64,000 nt of DNA from Pseudarthrobacter sp. NIBRBAC000502770 (GTDB taxonomy: Bacteria > Actinomycetota > Actinomycetes > Actinomycetales > Micrococcaceae), in the NCBI RefSeq assembly GCF_006517815.1, contig NZ_CP041198.1:3596001-3660000 (forward strand), given 5' to 3'. Below are positions 33,757 through 43,317 of the stretch, piece after piece. The stretch's first letter is position 1; each line of letters starts with the position of its first letter. A program made the position numbers and the translations under genes. A model generated the notes under the pieces. It saw only the letters and a program-made list of their open reading frames with translations, was not told the DNA's origin and searched no databases.

Positions 33757-35049
33757 GTGACCCACGAAACACTGGATGCCTCCGCCGGAACGCTGCCTGC
33801 CGAAGCCATCGATGCGATCGAGCGCGCAGCCACCTCGGCCCACCGCCACGAGGAACTGTTCTCGGAGCGGGCGGCGAACATCCGCCAGTCCGCCGTCAGG
33901 GACGTTTTCGACATTTCCATGCGGCCCGGACTGGTCTCCCTCGCGGGCGGAAGCCCGTATCTCCAGTCGCTGCCCCTTGACCGCCTGTCAGCGACGGCAG
34001 CGGACATCATTGCCAAGGATGGACTTACTGCCCTGCAGTACGGCGCCGGACAGGGCACCCCCGAGCTCCGGGAGCAGATCTGCGAGGTCATGGCCGCCGA
34101 AGGCATCCTGGACGCCCGCCCCCAGAACGTAGTGGTCACCGCGGGATCACAGTCGGCCCAGGATGTGGCCACCAAGCTCTTCTGCAATCCGGGAGACGTG
34201 GTCCTGGTGGAGGACCCCACCTACGTCGGCGCACTGAACACCTTCGAGGCATACCAGGTCCAGGTGGAAACGGTGGAGATGGACCAGTTCGGCCTGGTCC
34301 CGGAACTGCTGGAGGCGCGGATTGCCGCGCTCCAGCTCGCCGGCAGGAGCATCAAGTTCCTTTACACCATCCCGAACTTCAACAACCCCTCCGGCATCAC
34401 CCTGGCCCGGGAACGGCGGCAGCAGGTGGTCGATATATGCCGCAGGGCGAATATCCTGGTCCTGGAGGACAACCCGTACGGACTCCTCCGCTTCGAAGGT
34501 GAGCCGCTGCCCCCACTGCGCGCGGCCAACCCGGACGACGTCATCTACCTCGGCTCCTTCTCCAAGATCTTCGCGCCCGGCCTCCGGATCGGCTGGGCCC
34601 TGGTTCCGGAACACCTGCAGCGCCGCTACTACCTCGCCGCGGAATCGGTCACGCTCTGCCCGCCCGCCCTGAACCAGATGCTGGTTTCCGCCTACCTGCG
34701 CGACTACGACTGGCAGGGCCAGATCGAAACCTACCGCGGACTGTACGCCGAGCGGTGCCGGGCCATGCTCGCCGCCCTCAAGGAATACATGCCCGCCGGG
34801 ACCACCTGGACCAGCCCACAGGGCGGCTTCTTCGTCTGGGTGACGCTGCCGGAGGGCATTGACACCTACCCACTGCTGCGCAAGGCGATCGATGCCGGCG
34901 TCGTGTTTATCCCCGGCGCTGCGTTCACGCCGTCGGACGAGCCGTCCAACAAGCTCAGGCTCGCCTTCAGCGCCGTCCCTCCCGATACCATCGCCGAGGG
35001 AGTGCGCCGGTTGGCGCCGGTGCTGCAGGAAGCCATCGCCGCGCTGTAG
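33757..35049 (+). CDS. PLP-dependent aminotransferase (fold type I, 2-aminoadipate/aromatic type)
   Basis: This enzyme has about 430 residues. It shows the fold type I elements LQYGAGQGTPELREQI, TAGSQSAQDV, the IPNFNNPSGITL segment, LEDNPYGLLRF, and the PLP lysine Lys270 in YLGSFSKIFAPGLRIGW. It resembles LysN/ARO8-like aminotransferases; there is no GntR domain, so it is not a MocR regulator. The start GTG 33757 is set by the leaderless promoter; the in-frame extension to 33658 crosses the previous terminator. Confidence 0.88.
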   Translation: MTHETLDASAGTLPAEAIDAIERAATSAHRHEELFSERAANIRQSAVRDVFDISMRPGLVSLAGGSPYLQSLPLDRLSATAADIIAKDGLTALQYGAGQGTPELREQICEVMAAEGILDARPQNVVVTAGSQSAQDVATKLFCNPGDVVLVEDPTYVGALNTFEAYQVQVETVEMDQFGLVPELLEARIAALQLAGRSIKFLYTIPNFNNPSGITLARERRQQVVDICRRANILVLEDNPYGLLRFEGEPLPPLRAANPDDVIYLGSFSKIFAPGLRIGWALVPEHLQRRYYLAAESVTLCPPALNQMLVSAYLRDYDWQGQIETYRGLYAERCRAMLAALKEYMPAGTTWTSPQGGFFVWVTLPEGIDTYPLLRKAIDAGVVFIPGAAFTPSDEPSNKLRLAFSAVPPDTIAEGVRRLAPVLQEAIAAL

Positions 35050-35093
35050 CGTAAGCCACACGGACGCCGAAAACCGAGCAAAGGAGCATGCAT

Positions 35094-35522
35094 ATGGGTG
35101 GAATCATCGTTGTAGGGGTCGACGGCAGCGAAACCGCAAAGAGGGCAGCGGAATCGGCCAAGAACCTGGCGGCGGGACTGGACGCCTCGCTGCACGTCGT
35201 GTCGGCCTTTGACAGCGACCGGACCGAGGTGTTCGGCAGCGGCAGCGACCGCTGGATCGTCTCCGACGCCGACGCCGCAGAACAGGTGGCCCGGACCGTG
35301 GCGGAATCCTTGGGCCGCGACGTCGCGGTCACCTATTCGGCGGCCCGCGGGCGGCCCGCCGATGCCCTCATCAAGGAAGCCGTCCGAATGGATGCCCGCA
35401 TCATCGTGGTGGGAAACCGCCGCATGCACGGCATCGGCCGGGTCCTGGGCAGCGTGGCAAACAGCGTGGCCCACAACGCCCCTTGCGACGTGTACATCGC
35501 CAACACCTACGACGCCGACTAG
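35094..35522 (+). CDS. Universal stress protein (UspA family)
   Basis: This single-domain Usp has about 142 residues. The N-terminal VVGVDGSETAKRA and the ATP-binding GNRRMHGIGRVLGSVANSVAHNAPC (G-x2-G-x9-GS form) are both present. ATG 35094 is chosen because AAGGAG lies seven bases upstream; the ATG at 35088 is too close to that site. Expected role: nucleotide-binding stress protein. It stands alone, followed by a hairpin. Confidence 0.92.
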   Translation: MGGIIVVGVDGSETAKRAAESAKNLAAGLDASLHVVSAFDSDRTEVFGSGSDRWIVSDADAAEQVARTVAESLGRDVAVTYSAARGRPADALIKEAVRMDARIIVVGNRRMHGIGRVLGSVANSVAHNAPCDVYIANTYDAD

Positions 35523-35549
35523 AGCCAGGAACCCCCTTGGGGTAACGCA

Positions 35550-35591
35550 GGACACCACCCGTGGTGGCGGATATCGCTGCGGGTGGTGTCC
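35550..35591 (+). terminator. Hairpin terminator after the universal stress gene
   Basis: Twelve-base perfect arms (GGACACCACCCG at 35550-35561, complement at 35580-35591) enclose 18 bases. It starts 28 bases past the stop. Confidence 0.7.
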
Positions 35592-35698
35592 GTTCTCACC
35601 GCATTGTCATCATTTAAGCTGCTGGCGCAACGATAAAATTGGATGGGCCCCCAACGGCGTGGACACTGACGAATCCACCCACCAGCGAAGGGCTCCCC

Positions 35699-36034
35699 TT
35701 GATCACCATGCAGCGCCGCCAGCTTGTTGGCCACGACATCCTCCTGGCCCGCCACGGCAACCACATCAGCTCCATGCGGGTGGACCGCAGCAACGACCGT
35801 GTGGTTGCGCTGCTGGACGACGGCAGCCTGGACAGTGCGCCCAACCTCATTACCCCGGGGCTCCAGCTCCCCGCCACCGTGCGCAGCGTCCTGCGCGAGG
35901 ACTGGAAGCTCCTGAGCGCCTGGGCCGGCGTGGCCGCGCTCATGGGCGGCCTGATGACCGCCGCCGCAGTAGTGCTGGGAACCACCGCGGATCCGGCCAT
36001 ACTCGAAGCCTTCACCGCATACGCCGCCTACTAG
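35699..36034 (+). CDS. Small conserved protein with one membrane segment
   Basis: The protein has about 111 residues. The N-terminal half (LVGHDILLARHGNHISSMRVD, then RVVALLDDG) is soluble and the C-terminal part has one membrane helix (LLSAWAGVAALMGGLMTAAAVVLG). A TTG start at 35699 has AAGGG six bases upstream; ATG 35708 is the alternative. I do not recognise the family. Its coding character fits the neighbours. It is convergent with the PAP2-like gene. Confidence 0.6.
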   Translation: MITMQRRQLVGHDILLARHGNHISSMRVDRSNDRVVALLDDGSLDSAPNLITPGLQLPATVRSVLREDWKLLSAWAGVAALMGGLMTAAAVVLGTTADPAILEAFTAYAAY

Positions 36035-36063
36035 GCCGGCAATTCCCCCGGCCGCGCAGAAGG

Positions 36064-36681
36064 TCAGCCCACCAGCCAACCCTGCAGCAGCCACCAGATC
36101 CCGGCCATCACCAGGCCGCCGAAGAGCGATCCCGCCACCACCTGTGCCAGGGAATGGGCCCGCAGCACCACCCGCGACCAGCTGACCGCCGGGACCAGGA
36201 GCAGCAGCGGTGACCACGCAGCGCCGAGCATCAGCACCGATACGACGGCCGCGCAGGACACGGCAGCGGCGTGGCCGCTCATCTTCCAGAACGGGCTGAC
36301 CACGGCCAGGACCGCCACGCCGCCCACTACCGCCAGCACCATCGCAACGACGCTTTGGGGCGCATCCAAGGCGCCCAGCACCAGCAGCCCCAGAACGATG
36401 CAGCCCAGCGCCATCAGCAGCACGGGTGCACGCTGCTTCCGGTCGCTGACGTGGTGGTCCGTGACTTTGCCCAGCCTGACCAGGACTAGCAGCACCACCA
36501 GCGGAAGCACGCACACGAAGAGGGCCGCCAGCGCGCCGTAGCCGATGGTTCCCGGGAATCCCGGCTGGGCCAGTGGGCTGACCAGCAGCTGCAGGGAAAC
36601 CACCACCGGCGGCTGGAAGACCTCCGTCAGCCATTTGGCTGTGCGGTTCCTGGCCCGGATCGTCCCGTTGCCTGCTGCCAT
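36064..36681 (-). CDS. PAP2-like membrane phosphatase
   Basis: This membrane protein of about 205 residues has six hydrophobic segments. The reduced PAP2 motifs are visible: KMSGHAAAVSCAA (SGH motif) and WSRVVLRAHSLAQVVAGSLFGG (SRxxLxxH-like with a following G). The first motif (KxxxxxxRP) is not evident, so the active site may be degenerate. ATG 36681 lies just after the E2 gene end (16-base gap) on the same strand, so it may be the last gene of the dehydrogenase operon. The substrate is possibly a lipid phosphate. Confidence 0.75.
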   Translation of the reverse strand: MAAGNGTIRARNRTAKWLTEVFQPPVVVSLQLLVSPLAQPGFPGTIGYGALAALFVCVLPLVVLLVLVRLGKVTDHHVSDRKQRAPVLLMALGCIVLGLLVLGALDAPQSVVAMVLAVVGGVAVLAVVSPFWKMSGHAAAVSCAAVVSVLMLGAAWSPLLLLVPAVSWSRVVLRAHSLAQVVAGSLFGGLVMAGIWWLLQGWLVG

Positions 36682-36697
36682 GTCCTGGGCCGGTGCC

Positions 36698-38155
36698 CTA
36701 GTCCAGGAGGAGCGCGGGCTCCTCCAGGATGGCTGCGACGTCGGCCATGAAGCGGGCGGAAAGGTCACCATCGACCACGCGGTGGTCGAAGGATCCGCCC
36801 AGGGTGGTGATCCAGCGGGGAATCACCTCTCCGTCCAGGACCCACGGCTTCTGCTTGATGGTTCCGAAGGCAACAATGGCCACCTCCCCCGGATTGATGA
36901 TCGGCGTACCGGTGTCGATGCCCAGGGCCCCGATGTTGGTGATGGTCAGCGTCCCGCCCTGCATCTGCGCCGGCTGCGTCTTCCCGGCCCTGGCCGTGGT
37001 GGCAAGGTCGTTCAGCGCCAGGGCCAGCTCCTTCAAGGACAGGTCCTGCGCATTCTTGATGTTGGGCACCATGAGGCCGCGCGGAGTGGCCGCGGCAATG
37101 CCCAGGTTCATGAAGTGCTTGACCTGGATCTCGGCGCTGCCGTCTTCGTTGTCCACCCAGGCTGCGTTCACGCTGGGATTCCTTGCGGCGGCCCAGATGA
37201 CGGCCTTGGCCAGGATGAGCAGCGGCGAGACCTTGATTCCCTCGAAGTCCCGGGAGGCCTTGAGCCGCTTGACGAATTCCATGGTGCGGCTCGCGTCGAC
37301 GTCCACGAAGATGCTGACGTGCGGTGCCGCGAAGGCAGATTCCACCATCGCCTTGGCCGTGGCCTTCCGGACGCCCTTGACCGGAATGCTCTCCACGCGC
37401 TGGTCCTGCGGCTTTCCGGCCGCGCCCCAGAAGCCGTCCGCCTTGTCCAGTTCGGCGTCGCGCTGCGCCTGGTAGCTGACCAGGTCTTCGCGGGTCACCT
37501 CGCCGCGCGAACCCGTTGCGACGACGTCGGCGAGGTCGATGCCAAGGTCGCGCGCAATTTTGCGGACCGGGGGCTTGGCCAGTACCCGGTTGACAAGGCC
37601 CGTGATGGTGCCGCCGAGGGTCGGCCTGGTGTCGACGGCGGAAGGTGCGCCGGCGGAAACTTCGGCCGGCGTGCGGGGCTGGACCGGTTCGACCTCGGGG
37701 GCGTTCACTGTCATGGCGGCTGACGGTGCGGTCTTCCGGGGCCGGCGCTTGACGGCATCGGCCTTCGGCCCGGAACCCACCAGGGGTGCGGTGGAGGTCT
37801 CCCCCGCCTCCCCTGCGTCTGCGGGCAGCGTGCCGTAGAGCGGCTGGGTGGAGGCACCGGAAGCGACGGTGGCCTGGGGTGCGCGGACGTCGGCGGGGGT
37901 GGGGTCGCCGGAGACTTCGTCGCTGACACTGATGATGGCGGTCCCGACGTCGACCGTCACCCCTTCCTCCACCAGCAGTTCGGTGACGGTGCCGGCGAAC
38001 GGGGACGGCAGTTCCACGATCGACTTAGCGGTTTCGATCTCGCAGATGACGTCGTTGATGGCCACGGTGTCGCCGGGCTTGACCTTCCAGGAGACGATTT
38101 CCGCCTCCGTGAGGCCCTCGCCGACGTCGGGCAGGTTGAACTTATTAAGGGTCAT
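36698..38155 (-). CDS. bkdC: 2-oxo acid dehydrogenase E2 (dihydrolipoyl acyltransferase)
   Basis: This protein of about 485 residues has an N-terminal lipoyl domain with the lipoylated Lys44 ([12 protein letters not shown]), a variable linker, a peripheral subunit-binding domain ([20 protein letters not shown] followed by [11 protein letters not shown]) and a C-terminal catalytic domain with [16 protein letters not shown]. With E1 it forms the branched-chain 2-oxoacid complex making acyl-CoA starters or degrading Val, Leu and Ile. There is one lipoyl domain only, typical of BCKDH rather than actinobacterial PDH. No E3 gene is nearby. Confidence 0.92.
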   Translation of the reverse strand: MTLNKFNLPDVGEGLTEAEIVSWKVKPGDTVAINDVICEIETAKSIVELPSPFAGTVTELLVEEGVTVDVGTAIISVSDEVSGDPTPADVRAPQATVASGASTQPLYGTLPADAGEAGETSTAPLVGSGPKADAVKRRPRKTAPSAAMTVNAPEVEPVQPRTPAEVSAGAPSAVDTRPTLGGTITGLVNRVLAKPPVRKIARDLGIDLADVVATGSRGEVTREDLVSYQAQRDAELDKADGFWGAAGKPQDQRVESIPVKGVRKATAKAMVESAFAAPHVSIFVDVDASRTMEFVKRLKASRDFEGIKVSPLLILAKAVIWAAARNPSVNAAWVDNEDGSAEIQVKHFMNLGIAAATPRGLMVPNIKNAQDLSLKELALALNDLATTARAGKTQPAQMQGGTLTITNIGALGIDTGTPIINPGEVAIVAFGTIKQKPWVLDGEVIPRWITTLGGSFDHRVVDGDLSARFMADVAAILEEPALLLD

Positions 38156-38162
38156 GGTGTCC

Positions 38163-39143
38163 TCAGTAGGAGAGAGCGCGGTCCAGCGCCTCGAGGATGC
38201 GGTCGATGTCCGGAAGGTAGTCTTCCTCCACCTTGGCAACGGGGTAGGGCATGTGGAAGCCGCCGACGCGGATCACCGGCGCCTCGAGGGAGTGGAATGC
38301 CCGCTCGCTGATCCGGGCGGCGATTTCGCCTCCGATTCCGCCGAATGTGGGGGCCTCGTGGGTCACGATCAGCCGGCCGGTTTTTTGGACGGAGGCGGTG
38401 ACGGTGTCGAAGTCGATGGGGGAAATGGACCGGAGGTCGATGACCTCGAGGCTCCGGCCGTCCTCCTCCGCTGCGTTGGCGGCCGCCAATGCCACGGGAA
38501 CCAGGGGTCCGTAAGCCACCACGGTGGCGTCGGTACCCTCGCGAAGAACGTGGGCCTTGAACGGATCCTCCGACGGCCCGGGCGCCTCGACGTCGACCTC
38601 CCCTTTGAGCCAGTAGCGGCGCTTGGGTTCGAAAACGATGACGGGGTCCTGGCACTCCACGGCCTGCTGGATCATCCAGTAGGCGTCATGCGGGTTGGAC
38701 GGGGTGATGATGCGCAGGCCGGCCGTATGGGCGAACAGGGCCTCCGGGGATTCGGAGTGGTGCTCAATGGAGCCGATGCCGCCGCCGTAGGGGATGCGGA
38801 TGACCACGGGGACGGTGAGGTTGCCGTTGCTGCGTGAGTGGATTTTGGCCAGCTGGGTGGTGATCTGGTTGAAGCCGGGGAAGACGAACCCGTCGAACTG
38901 GATCTCGCAGACCGGGCTGTACCCCCTCAGCGCCAGGCCGATGGCGGTGCCGATGATTCCGGACTCGGCCAGCGGGGTGTCCACCACGCGGTCCGGGCCG
39001 AACTCGCCGATCAGTCCGTCAGTGACGCGGTAGACGCCGCCTAGGGGTCCGATGTCCTCGCCCATCAGCAACGACTTGGGGTTGGCGGCCAGGGTGGCGC
39101 GGAGGCCTTCGTTGATGGCCTTCGCGATGGTCATGGTGGTCAT
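38163..39143 (-). CDS. bkdB: 2-oxo acid dehydrogenase E1 beta subunit
   Basis: This beta subunit of about 326 residues shows [20 protein letters not shown] at the N-terminus, then [20 protein letters not shown] and [21 protein letters not shown] (split), and a C-terminal transketolase-like domain. It binds thiamine diphosphate jointly with the alpha subunit. Its ATG overlaps the alpha stop by one base (TGATG). E2 starts seven bases after its stop. The branched-chain type is favoured over pyruvate by the separate alpha/beta organisation in an actinobacterium. Confidence 0.95.
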   Translation of the reverse strand: MTTMTIAKAINEGLRATLAANPKSLLMGEDIGPLGGVYRVTDGLIGEFGPDRVVDTPLAESGIIGTAIGLALRGYSPVCEIQFDGFVFPGFNQITTQLAKIHSRSNGNLTVPVVIRIPYGGGIGSIEHHSESPEALFAHTAGLRIITPSNPHDAYWMIQQAVECQDPVIVFEPKRRYWLKGEVDVEAPGPSEDPFKAHVLREGTDATVVAYGPLVPVALAAANAAEEDGRSLEVIDLRSISPIDFDTVTASVQKTGRLIVTHEAPTFGGIGGEIAARISERAFHSLEAPVIRVGGFHMPYPVAKVEEDYLPDIDRILEALDRALSY

Positions 39144-40375
39144 CAGTGGCCTGCCTTTGCTGCGTGCCCGGCGGATTCTTCCCCGCCGGCGAATCCTGCG
39201 CTGTATTCCTCGAACCACGCCAGTTCCTCGGCCACCAGCGGGTGGGCCTCCCTGTAGACGCTGGCGAAGGCCTGCCGGATGTCCGGGTTCTGAAGATCGT
39301 GGGCGGTGCGCCTGACATAAGCGGCCAGGTCGTCACCGTCGGCCTTCACCTTGGCGAAATAGGCGTCATCTGCCAGGCCTTCGGCGCGCAGGTACTTCTC
39401 CAGCCGGGCCAGCGGATCCTTGGCCCGCCAGGCATCCTCCTCCTCGGACTGCCGGTACTTGGTGGGATCGTCCGCCGTGGTGTGCGCCCCCACCCGGTAC
39501 GTGAAGGCCTCAATGAGGACTGGCCCCTTGCCCTGGCGGGCATGCTCCAGCGCCCACTCGGTGACGGCGTGGACCGCGATCACGTCGTTGCCGTCCACCC
39601 GTATGCCGGGGAAGCCGTATCCCTTGGCACGGTTCGAGAGCGGAACGCGGGTCTGGACGTTGGTGGGCACGGAGATGGCCCAGTGGTTGTTCTGGCAGAA
39701 GAACACCACGGGGGCCTTGTAGGAGGAGGCAAACACCATGGACTCGTGGACGTCGCCTTCCGAGCTGGCGCCGTCGCCGAAGTACGCGATGACGGCGGCG
39801 TCAGGCTCCCTGCCGGCGGTATTGGAGGCGGCGGCGAGCTTCTGGTCCCGCTGGATCCCCATGGCGTATCCCACGGCGTGAAGGGTCTGCGCCGCCAGGA
39901 CCAGGGTGTATAGGTGGAAATTGGTGTCCTTGGGGTTCCATCCGCCGTTGGAGACTCCGCGGAACTGGCGCAGGAGTTCGGCAAGGTCCACGTTCCGGGT
40001 AAGCGCCACGCCGTGTTCCCGGTAAGTGGGGAAGATGTAGTCCTGCGGCTGGCTGGCCCGGCCTGAACCGATCTGCGCCGCTTCCTGGCCTGTCAGCGGC
40101 ACCCACAGGGCCAGCTGGCCCTGGCGCTGGAGGGCGGTCGCTTCGACGTCGAACCGCCGGATCGCGGCCATGTCGGCGTACAGGCCCCGCAGGTCGCCGG
40201 CGGTGAGCTTGTCCGCGTAGGCGCTGTAGACGGGATCGGTACCCAGCTTCCCGTCAGGACCGAGAAGCTGAACCATTTGTGCCGCGGGCTCGCCCATGAC
40301 GGCTTCAGCATCGGCTTCCCGCTGGTCGTCTACCGCTGTTCCGTCGAACTCGGTGGAAGGCAGATGAGTGCCCAT
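39143..40375 (-). CDS. bkdA: 2-oxo acid dehydrogenase E1 alpha subunit
   Basis: This 410-residue alpha subunit carries the thiamine diphosphate/magnesium motif GDGASSEGDVHES (from residue 200) through NNHWAISVP (229-237), and the phosphorylation-loop region YRVGAHTTADDPTKYR. It decarboxylates 2-oxo acids from Val, Leu and Ile. It is the first of three coupled genes (alpha, beta, E2). The start has AAGGAG six bases upstream. Substrate choice between branched-chain acids and pyruvate is by operon type only. Confidence 0.94.
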   Translation of the reverse strand: MGTHLPSTEFDGTAVDDQREADAEAVMGEPAAQMVQLLGPDGKLGTDPVYSAYADKLTAGDLRGLYADMAAIRRFDVEATALQRQGQLALWVPLTGQEAAQIGSGRASQPQDYIFPTYREHGVALTRNVDLAELLRQFRGVSNGGWNPKDTNFHLYTLVLAAQTLHAVGYAMGIQRDQKLAAASNTAGREPDAAVIAYFGDGASSEGDVHESMVFASSYKAPVVFFCQNNHWAISVPTNVQTRVPLSNRAKGYGFPGIRVDGNDVIAVHAVTEWALEHARQGKGPVLIEAFTYRVGAHTTADDPTKYRQSEEEDAWRAKDPLARLEKYLRAEGLADDAYFAKVKADGDDLAAYVRRTAHDLQNPDIRQAFASVYREAHPLVAEELAWFEEYSAGFAGGEESAGHAAKAGH

Positions 40376-40422
40376 ACCGTCTCCTTGCTTGCCGCATCCG
40401 GATGCAATGCAATGTCGCTGGG

Positions 40423-40464
40423 ATATATGCCGCGCACGGAATACATTCCCGGCATGGCATATAT
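40423..40464. promoter_or_regulatory. Inverted repeat ATATATGCC ... GGCATATAT upstream of the bkd operon
   Basis: Perfect nine-base arms (40423-40431, 40456-40464) are separated by 24 bases, 48 bases before the E1 alpha start, in AT-rich surroundings unusual for this genome. It is a candidate site for an Lrp/AsnC-type regulator (BkdR-like), none of which is adjacent. Confidence 0.5.
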
Positions 40465-40524
40465 ATTGGCTTACTGATCCTAACTTTATCTTCGGTAAGT
40501 AGCCGGAGGGCTACTTGTTAAGTG

Positions 40525-41643
40525 CTAGGAAGTTGCAGGCGCCTTTGTATAGTCGGCACACAATTGGAGGAACCGCGTGTTGGCCTCAGGCTCCCCGATG
40601 CTGACCCTCACGCCTTCTCCGGCGAAGGCCCGCACCGAGAGAGCCCGCGTCCCCGCCAGCTCTGCGAAGGCGGCACTTTCGGCGCCAAGCGCGAGCCAGA
40701 CGAAGTTGCCCTGGGCGTCAGGGACGCTCCAGCCGAGGTCCTTGAGGCCGTTGACCACCCGGTCCCTCTCGTCAACGAGTTTTTGTACCCTTTCCACAAC
40801 CTGGCCAAAATTTGCCAGGGAGACAACCGCTGCCTGCTCGGCAATTTGGGAGACAGCGAATGGAGTCGCGGCCACCCTCAAATACTGCGTCAGCCCGGGA
40901 TGGGAGACGCTGTAGCCCACACGGAGCCCTGCCAGGCCGTGCGCCTTGGAGAAGGTCCGGAGCACCACCACATTGGGATATTTCCGGTACAGCGCGATTC
41001 CGTCCACGGCGCCTTCCGCCCTGACAAACTCCTGGTACGCCTCATCGATCACCACCACCACGTCAGGCGGAACGGACCGGATGAAGGCTTCGGTTTCGGC
41101 CGCGTCCAGGGCCGGGCCGGTGGGGTTGTTGGGCGTGCAGAGAAGGATGACTTTGGTGCGGGCACTTACGGCCGCCGCCATGGCTGCGAGGTCGTGCCGG
41201 CCGTCGGCCGTGACGGGAACCTGGACACTTTCGGCGCCTGCCAGGCCAACGCTGATGGGGTAAGCCTCAAAAGAGCGCCACGCATAGATGACCTCGTCCG
41301 CTTTCCCGTCCTCGTTCTGGCCGGCAAAGGCGGCCAGGATCTGGTTCAGCGCGCCAAGGCTTCCTGCTCCGGTCACAATGTCGTCGGCGGGCACACCGAG
41401 GAATTCCGCAAGGGCAGCGCGAAGCTTGCTGCTCAGGGGATCCGGATACCGGTTGAAGTCGGACTGGTTGGCGATGGCTTCCAGCACTGCCGGGATCGGC
41501 GGTAACGGGTTTTCATTGGAGGACAGCTTGAAGCTGGCCAGACCGCTGACCGCGGCCGGCGGTTTTCCTGCCGCGTAGCGGGGCAGCCGGTCCAGCACCG
41601 GGCGCGGCGCAATTCCGCCCTCCCGGGTCTCAGGTGAAGTCAT
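40525..41643 (-). CDS. HisC-type aminotransferase (histidinol-phosphate or aromatic)
   Basis: This fold type I PLP enzyme has about 372 residues, with FKLSSNENPLPP at the N-terminus, TPNNPTGPALD, VVIDEAYQEFV and the PLP lysine in LRTFSKAHGLAGLRVGY. In Actinobacteria one HisC paralogue is usually in the his operon and a second (Pat) makes aromatic amino acids. Isolation from his genes favours the second role. ATG 41643 is supported by TAGGCT ending seven bases upstream (leaderless). Confidence 0.88.
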   Translation of the reverse strand: MTSPETREGGIAPRPVLDRLPRYAAGKPPAAVSGLASFKLSSNENPLPPIPAVLEAIANQSDFNRYPDPLSSKLRAALAEFLGVPADDIVTGAGSLGALNQILAAFAGQNEDGKADEVIYAWRSFEAYPISVGLAGAESVQVPVTADGRHDLAAMAAAVSARTKVILLCTPNNPTGPALDAAETEAFIRSVPPDVVVVIDEAYQEFVRAEGAVDGIALYRKYPNVVVLRTFSKAHGLAGLRVGYSVSHPGLTQYLRVAATPFAVSQIAEQAAVVSLANFGQVVERVQKLVDERDRVVNGLKDLGWSVPDAQGNFVWLALGAESAAFAELAGTRALSVRAFAGEGVRVSIGEPEANTRFLQLCADYTKAPATS

Positions 41644-41650
41644 GGCCTCT

Positions 41651-41656
41651 AGCCTA
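41651..41656 (-). promoter_or_regulatory. -10 hexamer TAGGCT, leaderless promoter of the HisC-type gene
   Basis: TAGGCT on the minus strand ends seven bases before the ATG at 41643. Confidence 0.45.
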
Positions 41657-41748
41657 CGTCCCGCTCCCGCGAGGACCCGGGGTATGCGGGGCACAAATTC
41701 CTTGCCGTTCACCAGGTTCCCATGGGAACGGTATGGAAGCATGGGGGC

Positions 41749-42174
41749 ATGGGTTCCTTCATCCTTCGGGTCGTCGTTAACGCCGCTGCGCTCTGGGTGG
41801 CCAGCTGGATCCTGCCGGGCATGGATATCTCGAGCACGGCGGCATCCGACGCCGTCGCCAGAACCGGGATTTCACAGGACACCGAGACCATTGGGATTGT
41901 CCTTGCCTACCTGTTCATCGGCCTCATCTTCGGCGTCGTCAATGCCTTTGTTCGGCCGCTTGTGCGCCTCCTCGCGCTGCCCATCACCATCCTGACGCTT
42001 GGCCTGTTCGCCATCGTCATCAACGCGGCCATGCTGTACCTGACGGCCTGGATCAGCAGCTATACGCCAGTGCACCTCACCATAGATTCCTTCTTCTGGA
42101 CGGCGCTGCTCGCCGCCATCATCATCTCGCTGGTGTCCCTGGTGGCGGGGCTCCTGCCGGGAGGCCGGCGCTGA
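41749..42174 (+). CDS. Phage-holin-family (4TM) membrane protein, chromosomal
   Basis: This protein of about 141 residues has four membrane helices; NAFVRPLVRLLALPITILTLGLF between helices 2 and 3 is the signature of the holin superfamily IV domain found across bacterial chromosomes. ATG 41749 (MGSFILRVV) is the natural start; ATG 41722 is in frame. These chromosomal members are not lysis genes of a prophage, and none is present. Function unknown. It is divergent from the HisC-type gene. Confidence 0.8.
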   Translation: MGSFILRVVVNAAALWVASWILPGMDISSTAASDAVARTGISQDTETIGIVLAYLFIGLIFGVVNAFVRPLVRLLALPITILTLGLFAIVINAAMLYLTAWISSYTPVHLTIDSFFWTALLAAIIISLVSLVAGLLPGGRR

Positions 42175-42390
42175 CCCGGACCGCCTCCGACGTGAAGAAG
42201 CCCCCACGGTGCCTTGCCGCCAAGTAGCAGGGCGGCCGGCGGGCAGGTACCCATCAGGTGCCATTCCCAGAATCAGCAGCACAAACTCCAGTACCAGCCA
42301 CCCATGACCCCTGCGCTGGCGGCCGCCTAGGCTGCAATTCAGGCCAGGCACGGCCCGTCGCTGTCGGTTCCGGAACATTGGGGTCAAGGT

Positions 42391-43290
42391 ATGAAGTCCA
42401 TCAGGATATGTCTCGCTGCCTGCCTGCTCCTGGCATGGCAAGCCGGCCCGGCACGTGCGGAATCCGGCACCGCACCGCACGGCCCCGCGGGGTTGGGCAA
42501 CGACATCTCCTGGCCGCAATGCGGCGCTGATCTTCCTGCGCCCCCGCCCTTCGCGATCGTCGGGGTGAACGGCGGGCGTCCCGACACCGCCAACCCTTGC
42601 CTGGCCGCCCAACTGGCGTGGGCGGATCAAAGTGCGGAGGCGGCAGGCGGCACCCCGGCTGCAGTGTATGTGAACACTGCCGCGACCGGGCCCGCGGACT
42701 CGTTATGGTGGCCGGCCGGGAACACTTACGGGGAAACCGCTGTCAGCAATCCATATGGTTTGTGCGACGGCAACGCGTCCCCGGCCTGCGCCTACGTGCA
42801 CGGCTACGCCATGGCCGCCACGTCAGCCGGCATCCTGGCGGCAGCCGGGCAGGACATACACCGCATGTGGTGGCTGGATGTTGAGTTTGGAAACACCTGG
42901 CTGTGGGACAAGGCAGCCAATGCAGCCGAACTGGAAGGCATGACGGCCTACCTGCAGGGGGCCGGGGTGGAAGTGGGGATCTATTCAACCGGATATCAGT
43001 TCAACGAGATTGCGGGCGACGTCAGTCCCGGCAGCAACCTCTACAAACTCCAGAACTGGCTTGCGGGCCCCGACTCGGCAGAGTCGGCAGAAGAGTATTG
43101 CGGCGCTCCGCCGTTGACGCCGGGCGGAACTGTCACCACAACGCAGTTCACGGAAAACGACCTCGACTACAACTACCGGTGCCCTGCCGCCGTCCCGGCA
43201 CCTGCCCCACAGCCGGCTGCCCCCGCCCCGCAACCCGAACAGTTGCGCTCCAGCCGGTACATGGAATTGCACGCCGCCCCAATCTCCTGA
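42391..43290 (+). CDS. Secreted protein of an actinobacterial GH25-like (TIM-barrel) family
   Basis: This 299-residue protein has a Sec signal peptide (cleavage after residues about 21-23, ARA-ES). The body begins GNDISWPQCGADLP, followed by FAIVGVNGGRPDTANPC, then AAVYVNTAA, a WWLDVEFGNTW segment and GVEVGIYSTGYQF. This arrangement of beta-strand/Asp-Glu motifs resembles GH25-type lysozyme-like barrels found in many actinobacteria. The C-terminus is a Pro/Ala/Gln-rich stretch. Conserved acids are in the DVEFG segment. Enzymatic activity is unproven. The roughly 215 bases before it show no clear promoter. Confidence 0.65.
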   Translation: MKSIRICLAACLLLAWQAGPARAESGTAPHGPAGLGNDISWPQCGADLPAPPPFAIVGVNGGRPDTANPCLAAQLAWADQSAEAAGGTPAAVYVNTAATGPADSLWWPAGNTYGETAVSNPYGLCDGNASPACAYVHGYAMAATSAGILAAAGQDIHRMWWLDVEFGNTWLWDKAANAAELEGMTAYLQGAGVEVGIYSTGYQFNEIAGDVSPGSNLYKLQNWLAGPDSAESAEEYCGAPPLTPGGTVTTTQFTENDLDYNYRCPAAVPAPAPQPAAPAPQPEQLRSSRYMELHAAPIS

Positions 43291-43317
43291 CGCCTGCCGC
43301 GCGTGCGGAGAAACTCC

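Noticed and set aside
32951..33849. Upstream extension of the TetR gene to 33849
   Set aside because: The extension runs antisense through the FMN reductase gene and the operator; the leaderless GTG at 32952 is better.
41749..42174. Holin-family gene as sign of a prophage
   Set aside because: This four-helix family is common on chromosomes and no other phage gene or attachment site is nearby.
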